From NCBI RefSeq assembly GCF_002091475.1, contig NZ_BCTR01000028.1:62001-126000 (forward strand): a stretch of DNA of 64,000 bases, in the 5' to 3' direction. Below, piece after piece: positions 37,581-46,187 of the stretch. Numbering within the stretch: the first letter of the stretch is position 1; each line of letters opens with the position of its first letter. The notes beneath the pieces were generated by a model, which was given only the letters and a program-made list of their open reading frames with translations, had not been told where the DNA came from and did no database searches. The position numbers and the translations under genes were made by a program. The stretch comes from Sphingomonas azotifigens NBRC 15497 (lineage in GTDB: Bacteria; Pseudomonadota; Alphaproteobacteria; Sphingomonadales; Sphingomonadaceae).

Positions 37581-38291
37581 ATGCGGGAAATCGTGTTTGA
37601 CACCGAAACGACGGGACTCAGCTTCTCAGGCGGCGATCGCCTCGTCGAAATCGGTTGTGTCGAGCTGGTGAACCGCGTTGCCACCGGCAACCACTTCCAC
37701 GCCTATATCAATCCGCAGCGGCCCATGCCGGTGGAGGCGTTCAACGTCCACGGCCTGTCCGAGCGATTCCTCTCCGACAAGCCGCTGTTCGAGGATGTTG
37801 TCGAGGACCTGCTGGCGTTCATCGGCGACTCGCCGATGGTGGCCCACAATGCCGGATTCGACTTCAGCTTCCTCAACGGCGAACTGGGCCGCTGCAGTCG
37901 TCCCATCGTCGACCTGAGCCGCATGGTCGACACGCTGGTGCTCGCCCGCACCAGGCACCCCGGCGCCAAGCACACCCTCGATGCGCTGTGCAGCCGCTAC
38001 GGCATCGATCTCAGCGCGCGGACGCTGCACGGCGCGCTGCTCGACGCGCAGTTGCTGGCGCAGGTCTATGTCGAGCTGACCGGCGGCCGTCAGATCACGC
38101 TGGGTCTGGCCGAAGAGGTGCCGGTGGTGCCGGAGACCGTCGCCGAGGCGCCGAGCCGGGTACACGTCCGGCCTGCGCGGCAGTTCACCGCGAGTGCTGT
38201 GGAACTAGAACGGCACGCAGCGTTTCTGAAGTCCCTGGACGAGCCGCTATGGGGTGTTCCCACAATCGACGCGGTTTCGGCGCAGCCCTAG
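37581..38291 (+). CDS. dnaQ: DNA polymerase III epsilon subunit (3'-5' proofreading exonuclease)
   Basis: Proofreading exonuclease of the replicative polymerase. 236 residues. Exo I FDTETTG (residues 5-11), Exo II HNAGFDFSFLN, and Exo III HGALLDAQLLAQVYVEL with the DEDDh histidine and aspartate. The C-terminal linker for polymerase binding is rich in V/P/E. ATG at 37581 (MREIVFDTETTG) is the usual start; a GTG at 37566, inside coaE, would add five residues. Close spacing with coaE supports one operon. Confidence 0.94.
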   Translation: MREIVFDTETTGLSFSGGDRLVEIGCVELVNRVATGNHFHAYINPQRPMPVEAFNVHGLSERFLSDKPLFEDVVEDLLAFIGDSPMVAHNAGFDFSFLNGELGRCSRPIVDLSRMVDTLVLARTRHPGAKHTLDALCSRYGIDLSARTLHGALLDAQLLAQVYVELTGGRQITLGLAEEVPVVPETVAEAPSRVHVRPARQFTASAVELERHAAFLKSLDEPLWGVPTIDAVSAQP

Positions 38292-38325
38292 GTCGCTCGT
38301 CCTAATTTGCGAAGTGGAGGTACAT

Positions 38326-38925
38326 ATGGATATCCGGATCTCGGGGCATCAGGTCGATACGGGCGACGCGCTCAAGACGCAGGTGACGGATCGGGTTCAG
38401 GGTATCGCCGATAAGTATTTCTCCCGAACGATTTCGTCACAGATCACCTTCGGCAAAGGGCCGCACGACAACGGTTTCAAGTGCGACATCGTGATGCACG
38501 TGACGCAGGGGCTGGTGCTCAAGGCGACCAACAGCGGCATGGAGGCGCATGGCGCGTTCGACGGCGCGGCGGACCGGATCGACAAGCAGCTGCGCCGTTA
38601 TGTCCGTCGGCTCAAGGATCGCCGCCCCACCGAAGTCATCGCACTGGCCGAGGGGGGCGCCTATGATAACGGCTTCGATAATGCCGGCTACACGCTGTTC
38701 CAGGAACCGCTTGCCGAGGAAGAAGTCGCCGATGCGCCGCTGGTTATCGCGGAAACCCGTGTCGACGTGCCGGATTCAACGGTTTCGGACGCGGTAATGA
38801 TGCTCGACTTGCGCAATACCAACGCGCTGCTGTTCCGCAACAGCGGCACCGGCGCCTATAATATGGTCTATCGCCGCGGCGACGGGACGATCGGCTGGGT
38901 TGAGCCAAACCGCGCACCGGCGTAA
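38326..38925 (+). CDS. hpf: ribosome hibernation-promoting factor, long form
   Basis: Binds 30S subunits and, in the long form, dimerises ribosomes in stationary phase. 199 residues: S30AE domain (MDIRISGHQVDTGDALKTQVTDRV to about 105) and a C-terminal ribosome-binding/dimerisation domain (LDLRNTNALLFRNSGTGAYNMVYRRGDGTIGWVEP). ATG at 38326 follows GTGGAGG directly. The 34-bp gap from dnaQ leaves room for its own promoter or read-through. The gene pair hpf-ptsN is typical of proteobacteria, often linked to rpoN, which is not visible here. Confidence 0.93.
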   Translation: MDIRISGHQVDTGDALKTQVTDRVQGIADKYFSRTISSQITFGKGPHDNGFKCDIVMHVTQGLVLKATNSGMEAHGAFDGAADRIDKQLRRYVRRLKDRRPTEVIALAEGGAYDNGFDNAGYTLFQEPLAEEEVADAPLVIAETRVDVPDSTVSDAVMMLDLRNTNALLFRNSGTGAYNMVYRRGDGTIGWVEPNRAPA

Positions 38926-38966
38926 GGCCGGCCTGCCGGCGGGCAGCCGCTTCTTTGGAACGAGTA

Positions 38967-39434
38967 ATGACTGATCTGAGCGATTTGCTCGTCCCGGAGG
39001 CGGTGCTCGCCGGCGTGACGGCGGGCAACAAGAAGGCGCTGTTCCAGCAGCTTGGTACCACCGCGGCGGCGGCGCACGGCGTCGATCCGCGGCTGGTGGC
39101 GGAGCGCCTGGCCGAGCGCGAGCGACTGGGCTCGACCGGCTTTGGTGGTGGCATTGCCATTCCTCATGCGCGGCTGGACGATCTGCCGCGCGTGTGTGGG
39201 GTGTTCGCCCGGCTCACCCAGCCGATCGATTTCGGTGCCGTCGACGATCTGCCGGTGGACCTGGTGTTCATGCTGCTCTCGCCGACCAATGCCGGTGCCG
39301 AGCATCTCAAGGCGCTCGCTTCGGTTTCGCGCCGCCTGCGCGAGCGGCCATTCGCGGAAAAGCTGCGCGGCGCCGGCTCGCCGGACGCGCTCTACGTGCT
39401 GCTCACCGGAGTCGAGGCGCGTGACGCCGCCTGA
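38967..39434 (+). CDS. ptsN: nitrogen-regulatory PTS EIIA component (PtsN)
   Basis: Phosphoryl acceptor of the regulatory nitrogen PTS, involved in carbon/nitrogen and K+ homeostasis. 155 residues with the EIIA-Fru/Ntr fold: GFGGGIAIPHARLDDL, the phosphorylatable histidine in IPHAR, then VFMLLSPTNAGAEHLKALASVSRRL. ATG at 38967 is preferred; a TTG at 38955 is in frame. Its 3' end overlaps the thioesterase gene by 14 bases. No PtsP or HPr genes are visible here. Confidence 0.92.
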   Translation: MTDLSDLLVPEAVLAGVTAGNKKALFQQLGTTAAAAHGVDPRLVAERLAERERLGSTGFGGGIAIPHARLDDLPRVCGVFARLTQPIDFGAVDDLPVDLVFMLLSPTNAGAEHLKALASVSRRLRERPFAEKLRGAGSPDALYVLLTGVEARDAA

Positions 39435-39888
39435 ATCGGCCCCGACCGGGGCCGAGGCGCATTATCGGGCGCTCGAATCGCTCTACGCTGCGGCACCGAT
39501 CAACCAGCTGTTTCCGTCGGTGCTCGAGATTCCGGAAGCAGGCGTCGCGCGGATTCGCTTCGAGGTCGATCCGCGCTATTTCCACGCTGCCGGCGCGGCG
39601 CACGGCACCAGCTATTTCAAGATGCTGGACGATGCCGCCTTCTATGCGGCGAACAGCCTCGTCACCGATCGCTTTCTGCTGACCACCGCGTTCAACCTGC
39701 TGCTGACCAAGCCGCTGGCGGAAGGCCCGGTCATTGCCGAAGGCCGCTGGGTAAGCGGCCAGCGCCGCGTGTTCGTCGCCGAGGCGCGGCTGATCGACGC
39801 GCATGGCGAGGAAGCGGCGCGCGGCACCGGTACCTTCATGCGCTCGCGCATCCCGCTCGCCACCCTGCCCGGCTATCGCACCGCATGA
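39421..39888 (+). CDS. PaaI-type hotdog thioesterase family protein
   Basis: A 155-residue hotdog-fold acyl-CoA thioesterase relative: RIRFEVDPRYFHAAGAAHGTSYFKMLDDAAFYAAN (helix and strand of the hotdog) and FNLLLTKPLAEGPVIAEGRWVSGQRR. The GTG at 39421 is inside the ptsN 3' end; no better start appears downstream before the conserved region. Substrate unknown. The stop overlaps the DUF1491 start by four bases. Confidence 0.85.
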   Translation: MTPPESAPTGAEAHYRALESLYAAAPINQLFPSVLEIPEAGVARIRFEVDPRYFHAAGAAHGTSYFKMLDDAAFYAANSLVTDRFLLTTAFNLLLTKPLAEGPVIAEGRWVSGQRRVFVAEARLIDAHGEEAARGTGTFMRSRIPLATLPGYRTA

Positions 39889-40226
39889 CTCCGCGGCTGA
39901 CCAGCGCGATGCTGGTGAGCGCGCTGGTACGCCGGGCGGATTCGACCGGCGGTTCGGCGATGGTGTTGGCCAAGGGCGACGCGACCTCGGGCGCGATTCT
40001 CCTCCTGCTGCTCGAACGCGGCGGCCGACCCCGTTTTGTCGAGCGGGCGATCGGGCCCGACGGAGTCCCGGTGCTCCTCCCCGCCGGCCCCCGAGAACTG
40101 GCCGACGAGGCCGAGGCGAGCGCCTATTGGCGGCGGCGGCGCGAACGCGACACCGATCTGTGGGTCGTCGAACTGGATATCGCAGGCGGCGAACGGTTCG
40201 CCGCTGAAACGATGAACCTTTGTTGA
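39885..40226 (+). CDS. DUF1491 family protein
   Basis: A 113-residue protein beginning MTPRLTSAMLVSALVRRADSTG, with GAILLLLLERGG in the middle and YWRRRRERDTDLWVVELDIAGGERF at the end. The family is restricted mainly to alphaproteobacteria and has no assigned function. It is coupled to the thioesterase gene through an ATGA overlap. No transmembrane or signal segment is visible. Confidence 0.85.
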   Translation: MTPRLTSAMLVSALVRRADSTGGSAMVLAKGDATSGAILLLLLERGGRPRFVERAIGPDGVPVLLPAGPRELADEAEASAYWRRRRERDTDLWVVELDIAGGERFAAETMNLC

Positions 40227-40387
40227 CAGCCCGAGCCTCGCCCGCGAAAGGAGCTACCACGTTCATTCGCGTTGTGCCGTTCGGGGTGTGAAGTCGATCG
40301 GTTACGCAGTCGGGGGGTAAGTCCGGCGGTCCAGTCTCCTCGGGAGCAGTGTCCGACCGCACGCCAACCGCACAATACAGATTTGAA

Positions 40388-41041
40388 ATGAAGTTTCTGC
40401 CACGGGCTGCGACTTTCGCAGCTGTGACTTTTTGCGCTGGCGCACTTGCGAATGCCGCCACGCTCAACCTGAACGCGCTCCCGCAGCAGGAGGCGAAGAT
40501 TCAGGCGACGGTGCAGCCCGCACCGGCTCAGGTACAGAACGTCCTCGCTTCCCAGCAGGTTCCCGCGCCCCAGGCCGCGGTCGAGCAGCAGGGGACCGAC
40601 ACCCAGGACGGCAGCAACACCGAATATGCCACCCTCTCCGACGCGGTTGCCGCACAAGAGGATATCGCCACGCTCGAAGAGGATCGCGAACTGCGCTGCC
40701 TCGCCACGGGCGTGTATTTCGAGGCACGCAGCGAGTCGCTCTCCGGCCAGCTCGCCGTCGCCGACGTGATTCTCAACCGCAGCACCTCGGGTCGCTTCCC
40801 CGGCTCGGTCTGCTCGGTCGTCACCCAGAAGGGCCAGTTCTCGTTCGTCCGCCACGGCAAGCTGCCGACCCCGCCGGCGAACGCGCAGTGGCGCCGCGCG
40901 CTGGCGGTGGCGCAGGTTGCCCGCAAGAATCTGTGGGAAAGCCCGGCCGGGGACGCGCTCTATTTCCACGCGCGCTACGCCAATGCCAGCCTTGGTCGCG
41001 CGTCGGTCGCCACGGTGGGCAACCACATCTTCTATCGCTGA
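40388..41041 (+). CDS. cell wall hydrolase (SleB/hydrolase-2 family), exported
   Basis: Peptidoglycan-active enzyme of 217 residues. Signal peptide to about residue 23 (AGALANAAT), then a low-complexity Gln/Ala/Pro linker (about 25-90). The SleB-like catalytic domain follows: ELRCLATGVYFEARSESLSGQLAVADVILNR with the glutamate typical of the family, then VTQKGQFSFVRHGK and a YANA/NHIFYR end. ATG at 40388 follows a signal-peptide-style start. The 161-bp interval after DUF1491 holds no gene and should contain its promoter. A strong terminator follows the stop. Confidence 0.9.
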   Translation: MKFLPRAATFAAVTFCAGALANAATLNLNALPQQEAKIQATVQPAPAQVQNVLASQQVPAPQAAVEQQGTDTQDGSNTEYATLSDAVAAQEDIATLEEDRELRCLATGVYFEARSESLSGQLAVADVILNRSTSGRFPGSVCSVVTQKGQFSFVRHGKLPTPPANAQWRRALAVAQVARKNLWESPAGDALYFHARYANASLGRASVATVGNHIFYR

Positions 41042-41065
41042 TCGGCTCGCTGCCGACCGGAATCG

Positions 41066-41095
41066 AAAAGCCGCCGAAGCGATTCGGCGGCTTTT
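41066..41095 (+). terminator. intrinsic terminator after the SleB-type hydrolase gene
   Basis: AAAAGCCGCCGAA (41066-41078), loop GCGA, TTCGGCGGCTTTT (41083-41095): a perfect 13-bp stem with a T run inside the right arm, 25 bases after the stop codon. Confidence 0.95.
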
Positions 41096-41099
41096 CTAT

Positions 41100-41114
41100 G
41101 TTCGTGGATTGTTC
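41100..41114. promoter_or_regulatory. LexA (SOS) operator upstream of mmcB
   Basis: GTTC-GTGGATT-GTTC matches the alphaproteobacterial LexA consensus GTTC-N7-GTTC exactly. It lies 13 bases before the mmcB start codon and 5 bases after the preceding terminator, so it should repress mmcB alone. Confidence 0.85.
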
Positions 41115-41127
41115 TAGGTTTCCGACC

Positions 41128-41625
41128 ATGAACGCGCACCATCCCCTGCCCCCCTCGCCCTCGCCAGAAGCGTCGGCGCTGGTCAGCGCCGACGTCGTGC
41201 GCGGCGTGTGCCGGATGCTGCTGCGCCATGATTGCGTGGCGATCGCCGAGGTGCCGCTGGAAGGCGGCCGGCGGGTCGACCTGATGGCGCTCGATGCGCG
41301 CGGCAACATCGTGATCGTCGAGATCAAGGTATCGCGTGCCGATCTGCTCGGCGACGGCAAGTGGCAGGAATATCTCGCCCATTGCGATCGATTTTTCTGG
41401 GCGGTGCCGCAAGGCTTCGACCTGCGCCCGCTTGACCAGCCGCATTTCCTGCCCGAACGCACCGGGCTGATCGTCGCCGATCGCTACGACGCGGCAGTGG
41501 CGCGCGAAGCGGCGACGGTGCCGCTTGCGGCCGCAGCGCGGCGCAAGGCCACGCTGGCCTTCGCCCGGCGCGCGGGGCGAAGGCTGCTGGGAACGCTCGA
41601 CCCCGACGTCGCCGACGGGTTCTGA
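41128..41625 (+). CDS. mmcB: MmcB family DNA repair protein
   Basis: A 165-residue protein of the MmcB family, named in Caulobacter for mitomycin C sensitivity and SOS induction. The core VDLMALDARGNIVIVEIKVSRADLLGDGKWQEYL shows a PDDEXK-nuclease-like D...ExK signature (Asp and GlxIK). ATG at 41128 is used; the frame upstream to 40432 shadows the hydrolase gene. Its own LexA box supports an SOS role. Whether it cuts DNA is not established. Confidence 0.88.
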   Translation: MNAHHPLPPSPSPEASALVSADVVRGVCRMLLRHDCVAIAEVPLEGGRRVDLMALDARGNIVIVEIKVSRADLLGDGKWQEYLAHCDRFFWAVPQGFDLRPLDQPHFLPERTGLIVADRYDAAVAREAATVPLAAAARRKATLAFARRAGRRLLGTLDPDVADGF

Positions 41626-41629
41626 GCGT

Positions 41630-42247
41630 TTAGAGCTTGGGACCTGCCGCGGCGGCGGCGCGACCCACCTTGGGGGCGTCGGCGAGCAGCTTGGCGATCG
41701 TCGGATAGCGGGTTTCGCGCTGGGCATATTCGCGCGCCGAGAGGCCGCCGCCGAAATCGGCGCGATCGGGATCGGCGCCGGCGTCGAGCAGCTTCTTCAC
41801 CACTTCCGGGTCATGCGCCAGCACCGCACGAATCAGCGGGGTGACGCCGCCATTGTTGGCGAGGTTGACGTTGGCCTTCTTGGCGAGCAGCGCGTCCACG
41901 CCCGGGGCCCAGCCGAGGCCTGCCGCGAAGATCAGCGGCGTGTTGCCGTCGCGGTCCTGGATGTTCACGTTCACGCCCGGCTGGTTGATCAGCACCGACA
42001 GATAGGTCGGGTCCTGCCGCTTCACGACGATGTGGAGCGCCGCCTCGCCGGTGCCGTACGGATCCTTCACGTTGATCATCGTGACGGCCTTGTCGCGCAG
42101 GAACTCGTTGACCTTGTTCCCGTCCTGCTTACGGATCGCATCGAGGAACTGGATGCTTTCGCGCGGCTGGCCCAAGCCCTGGGCCGATGCGGGGAGCGGC
42201 AGGAGAAACAGCGCCGCGGCGGCGGCAGAGGCGAGACGGAACGTCAT
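41630..42247 (-). CDS. exported ankyrin-repeat protein
   Basis: A 205-residue protein with a signal peptide (MTFRLASAAAAALFLLPLPASA) and about four ankyrin repeats between residues 40 and 185: TGEAALHIVVKRQD, DGNTPLIFAAGLGW, GVTPLIRAVLAHD and AREYAQRETR-type segments. Ankyrin repeats bind proteins; no enzymatic domain is seen. It is convergent with mmcB (gap 4 bases) and divergent from the SCO gene. Partner unknown. Confidence 0.85.
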   Translation of the reverse strand: MTFRLASAAAAALFLLPLPASAQGLGQPRESIQFLDAIRKQDGNKVNEFLRDKAVTMINVKDPYGTGEAALHIVVKRQDPTYLSVLINQPGVNVNIQDRDGNTPLIFAAGLGWAPGVDALLAKKANVNLANNGGVTPLIRAVLAHDPEVVKKLLDAGADPDRADFGGGLSAREYAQRETRYPTIAKLLADAPKVGRAAAAAGPKL

Positions 42248-42318
42248 TGCTGGATCGGTACCTTCGATACTGGCGACGGATGCGGCGACCCTCCTAGCAA
42301 AGACTGGCGGTGGTTACC

Positions 42319-42900
42319 ATGAACAGCATGTTTCGGATCTTTGGCGTTGCGGCACTTCTGGCGCTGCCGGCCTGTGGCGCGAGCGGCCCCGGCGAGCCGC
42401 CGCTGGCCGGCGCGCGCGTTGGCGGTCCGTTCACGCTCACCAACCAGGATGGCAAGACCGTCACCGACGCCGATTTCGCCGGCAAGTACCGCATCGTCTA
42501 TTTCGGCTACACCTATTGCCCGGACGTCTGCCCGACCGACCTCACCAAGATCGGCGCCGCGCTGCGCACGCTCGACAAGCAGGCGCCGCGCATCGCGCAG
42601 AAGATCGTGCCGCTGTTCATCTCGGTCGATCCCGAGCGCGACACCCCGGCGCAACTCAAGCAATATGTCGGCAATTTCCACCCGCGTCTGGTGGGGCTCA
42701 CCGGCACGCCGCAAGCGATCGCGCAGGTGGCAAAGGAATATGCTATCGCCTATATGAAGCAGCCGACGCCGTCGGGCTATCTGATGGGCCATACCGAGGT
42801 CGCCTATCTGATGGGGCCGGACGGCAAGCCGATCACCAGCCTGCCGCTGGAAAAGGATCCCAAGGCGATCGTCGCCGAGCTTGAGCATTGGGTGCGTTGA
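42319..42900 (+). CDS. SCO1/SenC family copper chaperone
   Basis: Thioredoxin-like periplasmic copper chaperone for cytochrome c oxidase assembly (family role). 193 residues with a lipoprotein-like leader (LLALPACGAS), FTLTNQDGKTVTDADFAGKY, the copper site YTYCPDVCPTDL and the distal histidine in LMGHTEVAYL. ATG at 42319 is used, though a GTG at 42310 and a further ATG at 42328 are possible. Its stop overlaps the YcgN start (TTGA). No cytochrome oxidase genes are near. Confidence 0.92.
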   Translation: MNSMFRIFGVAALLALPACGASGPGEPPLAGARVGGPFTLTNQDGKTVTDADFAGKYRIVYFGYTYCPDVCPTDLTKIGAALRTLDKQAPRIAQKIVPLFISVDPERDTPAQLKQYVGNFHPRLVGLTGTPQAIAQVAKEYAIAYMKQPTPSGYLMGHTEVAYLMGPDGKPITSLPLEKDPKAIVAELEHWVR

Positions 42901-43331
42901 CCATCAAATTCTGGGAAGATCTGCCGCTGGAGGCCCTCGACCGCGCACAATGGGAAGCCCTGTGCGACGGCTGCGGCAAATGCTGCCTCCACAAGCTGGA
43001 GGACGAGGAGACCGGCGAACTGTTCGCCACCAACGTCGCCTGCAAGCTGCTCGATCGCCGGATGGGGCTGTGCAAGGATTACAAGCACCGCCGCGCCTAT
43101 GTGCCCGAATGCGTGCGGCTGACGACGCGCAACGTGCGCGACATCGAATGGCTGCCCACCACCTGCGCCTATCGTCTGCGGGCGAATGGCGAGAAGCTGC
43201 CCGAATGGCACTATCTCGTCTCGGGCGACCGCGAGGCAGTGCATAAGGCGGGGGAATCGACCCGCGGCTGGACCATCTCCGAGGACGATGCCGGCGATCT
43301 CGAACATCACATGACGGACCGCCGCCTTTGA
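42897..43331 (+). CDS. YcgN-type cysteine-cluster protein
   Basis: A 144-residue protein with a cysteine-cluster signature, LCDGCGKCCLHKL, plus CKLLDRR...LCKDYKHR and TCAYR, matching the YcgN/YkgJ-type zinc or iron-chelating families. Function unknown. It starts from TTG at 42897, overlapping the SCO stop (TTGA); a TTG at 42888 would add three residues. Its last bases overlap the metallopeptidase gene. No signal peptide. Confidence 0.85.
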   Translation: MTIKFWEDLPLEALDRAQWEALCDGCGKCCLHKLEDEETGELFATNVACKLLDRRMGLCKDYKHRRAYVPECVRLTTRNVRDIEWLPTTCAYRLRANGEKLPEWHYLVSGDREAVHKAGESTRGWTISEDDAGDLEHHMTDRRL

Positions 43332-43999
43332 TCGAGGGGCTCGAAGTGATCCGCCATCCCCGCGCGCGGCGGATGCGGCTCGCGATCAACCCCCGCGACG
43401 GCAAGGTGCGGCTGACCATCCCGCCGCGCGCCAGCCTCGCCAAGGCGATGCAATGGGTGGGCGAGCAGCAGGTCTGGATCGCCGCGCAACGCGCGCGGCT
43501 GCCGGGTGGGCGACCGTTCGTGCCGGGAGCGCGTGTGCCGTTCGGCGATGGCGAGCTTGTGATCGTCTGGCCTGCGGCGGGCGTGCGCGGGGTGCGGCGC
43601 GAAGGCGATCAACTGCTCTGCGGCGGGACCGAGGAAGGACTGGGCCGCCGCGTCGAACGCTGGCTCCGCGCCGAGGCGCTGCGGGTGCTGAGCGAAGAAA
43701 CCGCGTATTATGCGGCGATCGCGGGGGTGCGCGTCACCAAGGTGGCGATCGGCGATGCGCGCAGCCGCTGGGGGAGCTGCGCTTCGACGGGGGTGATCCG
43801 CTACAGCTGGCGACTGATCCTGGCGCCCAGCGAGGTCCGCCGGGCGACGGTAGCGCACGAAGTCGCGCACCGGGTGCACATGAACCACGGCCCCGAATTT
43901 CACGCGCTGGTCGAGCAGCTCTACGGCGCTGACCCGACGCCGCATCGGCACTGGCTACGCCGCCACGGTGCGGCGCTGCACTGGGTCGGTCGAGCCTAG
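43328..43999 (+). CDS. M48-type (YgjP-like, SprT-fold) zinc metallopeptidase
   Basis: A 223-residue metalloprotease relative with HEVAHRVHMNHGPEFHALVEQL, that is HExxH plus a distal histidine/glutamate ligand region, and RSRWGSCASTGVIRYSWRLILAP, the conserved segment of the YgjP/WLM family. The start is TTG at 43328 overlapping the YcgN stop. Substrate not known. It overlaps the PBP1A stop region by four bases, convergently. Confidence 0.85.
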   Translation: MIEGLEVIRHPRARRMRLAINPRDGKVRLTIPPRASLAKAMQWVGEQQVWIAAQRARLPGGRPFVPGARVPFGDGELVIVWPAAGVRGVRREGDQLLCGGTEEGLGRRVERWLRAEALRVLSEETAYYAAIAGVRVTKVAIGDARSRWGSCASTGVIRYSWRLILAPSEVRRATVAHEVAHRVHMNHGPEFHALVEQLYGADPTPHRHWLRRHGAALHWVGRA

Positions 44000-46143
44000 T
44001 ATTCGTCGTTGGGCCGTTGGCGGTCCTGCGGTGCCGGCTGGCGCTGCGGCTGGCGGCCGGGCTGTTGCTGCGCGGGCGCGCGGCCGGTCATCCGGTTGAT
44101 CCAGTCGCGATCGAGCCGTTCGCCCTGCTGTTGGACGGGCGCAGGGCGCCCGCCCTGCTGCGCCGGCGGAGTGCCGTCGCTGTCGCCGCCGTCCTGCGGC
44201 TCCACCGGCACCTGCGGCGGCTGGGCGATCGGATTGCCGTCGGGATCGACCATCATGCCGTTGTCGGGTGCGCCATAGGCGTCCTCGTCGGGTTCGAGCA
44301 TGTTGTCGGGCGGGGTCAGTTGCGTCTCGAACTGTTCGACCGGGCGATTGGCGACCGCCTGGATCATGAAGTCGTGGAAGGCGCGTGCAGGCGCGCGGCC
44401 GCCCTGCAGCCCCGGCACGACCTTGGCGTCGTCGCGGCCCATCCACACGCCCGTAGTGAGGCCGCTCGAGAAGCCGATGAACCAGCCGTCCTTGTTCGAC
44501 GTCGTAGTGCCGGTCTTGCCCGCGACCGGGCGGCCGATCTGCGCCGCGCGGCCGGTGCCGGTGGCCACCGCCGTCTGCATCAGGTCGATCATCTGCGCCG
44601 CGACATAGTTGGCGACCAGCACGTGACTCGTGTCCACCTCATGCTGGTAGATCACGCGGTTGTTCGCGGTCACCCGGGTGATGCCATAGGGCGTCACCGC
44701 GACGCCGTTGTTGCCGACCGAGGCGAAGGCGCGGGTCATGTCGATCAGGCGGACGTTCGAGGTGCCGAGCACCATCGCCGGCTGGGTGTTGATCGGCGTG
44801 GTGATGCCGAAGCGCTTGGCCATGTCCGCCACGGTGGTGAAGCCCACCTCCTGGCCCAGCTTCGCCGCGATCGTGTTGACCGAATAGGCGAAGGCGGTGC
44901 GGATCGTGATCGGGCCGCTGTTGCGGCGCGAATCGTTGCGCGGGGTCCAGCCATCAATCGTCACCGGCTCGTCGACGACGATGTCGTCGGGCTTGTGCCC
45001 AGCCTCCAGCGCCGAGAGATAGACGAACAGCTTGAACGACGAACCCGGCTGGCGCTGGGCCTGGGTCGCGCGGTTGTAGATCGAGGACACATAGTCCTTG
45101 CCGCCGACCATCGCCCGCACCGCGCCGTCGCGGTCGATCGAGACGAGCGCGCCCTGCGCGCCGTCGGGCGCGTTGACGCGGATCGCCTGGTCGGCGCTGC
45201 GCTGCATGTTGAGGTCGAGCGTCGTCCACACGTCGAGCGGCGCGTCGGTCTCGTCGATCAGCGTCTCCAGCTGCGGCAGTGCCCAATCGGTGAAGTAGCG
45301 CACGCTGTTCTGCTTGGGCTCCGGCGCCAGCTGCACCGCGTGCGGATCGGTCGCGCTGGCCTGCGCGTCGCTGATCTTGCCGGCATCGGCCATCACCTTC
45401 AGCACCACGGTCGCGCGATCGACCGCGGCCTCGGCATCGGCGGTGGGCGAATAATGCGACGGCGCCTTCACCAGCCCCGCGATGATCGCGGATTCGCCCA
45501 GCGTCAGGTTGGTCGCCGGGTGGCCGAAGAACTTGCGGCTCGCCGCGTCGATGCCATAGGCGCCGCCGCCGAAATAGACCTTGTTGAGGTAGAGCTCGAG
45601 GATCTCCTGCTTGGAGAATTTACGCTCGAGCGCCAGCGCGAGGACCGCCTCGCGAATTTTGCGGCCGACGCTGTACTTGTTCGACAGGAAGATCGTGCGC
45701 GCGACCTGCTGGGTGATGGTCGAGCCGCCCTGCAGGCGCCGGCCCTCGTCGTGCAGCCGCTTGGCCACCCAGAGGATGCGAAGCACGCCGATCGGGTCGA
45801 CGCCCCAGTGCGATTCATAACGACGATCCTCGGTCGCGATGATCGCGTCCTTCATCACCTGCGGGATCTGGTCGTACTTGATCCACTCGCCATAGCTCGG
45901 CCCGAGCGAGACCAGGACCGTGCCGTCGACCGCATGCACGCGGATCATCTGGCCGTTGGGCGAGGACTTCATCTGGTCGAAGCTGGGCAGCGTCGCCCGC
46001 GCCGAATAGACCGCGATCACCAGCGCGATGAAGGCGATCAGCGCCAACGCCACGCCGCTGACCAGCGACCAGAGGAAGAACTTCTTCCAGAAGGAGCCCC
46101 GGCGCCACCAGGGCGCAGCTGCGGTTTTCGATTTCACGGCCAT
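43996..46143 (-). CDS. class A penicillin-binding protein 1A (bifunctional transglycosylase/transpeptidase)
   Basis: Polymerises and crosslinks peptidoglycan in the periplasm. 715 residues: a cytoplasmic basic tail, one transmembrane helix (about 24-46), the GT51 domain with the catalytic Glu in IIATEDRRYESHWGVD and QGGSTITQQVARTI, then the transpeptidase: SSFK (PGSSFKLFVY), SVN (AYSVNTIA) and KTGT (GKTGTTTSNKD). The C-terminal 110 residues are Pro/Gln/Arg-rich and probably disordered. It follows msrB by 44 bases on the same strand. Membership of the PBP1A rather than PbpC group is by domain order. Confidence 0.93.
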   Translation of the reverse strand: MAVKSKTAAAPWWRRGSFWKKFFLWSLVSGVALALIAFIALVIAVYSARATLPSFDQMKSSPNGQMIRVHAVDGTVLVSLGPSYGEWIKYDQIPQVMKDAIIATEDRRYESHWGVDPIGVLRILWVAKRLHDEGRRLQGGSTITQQVARTIFLSNKYSVGRKIREAVLALALERKFSKQEILELYLNKVYFGGGAYGIDAASRKFFGHPATNLTLGESAIIAGLVKAPSHYSPTADAEAAVDRATVVLKVMADAGKISDAQASATDPHAVQLAPEPKQNSVRYFTDWALPQLETLIDETDAPLDVWTTLDLNMQRSADQAIRVNAPDGAQGALVSIDRDGAVRAMVGGKDYVSSIYNRATQAQRQPGSSFKLFVYLSALEAGHKPDDIVVDEPVTIDGWTPRNDSRRNSGPITIRTAFAYSVNTIAAKLGQEVGFTTVADMAKRFGITTPINTQPAMVLGTSNVRLIDMTRAFASVGNNGVAVTPYGITRVTANNRVIYQHEVDTSHVLVANYVAAQMIDLMQTAVATGTGRAAQIGRPVAGKTGTTTSNKDGWFIGFSSGLTTGVWMGRDDAKVVPGLQGGRAPARAFHDFMIQAVANRPVEQFETQLTPPDNMLEPDEDAYGAPDNGMMVDPDGNPIAQPPQVPVEPQDGGDSDGTPPAQQGGRPAPVQQQGERLDRDWINRMTGRAPAQQQPGRQPQRQPAPQDRQRPNDEY

Positions 46144-46187
46144 GTACGGCGTGGTCGATTACAGCGTGCGGGGCATTCCCACAAGGA

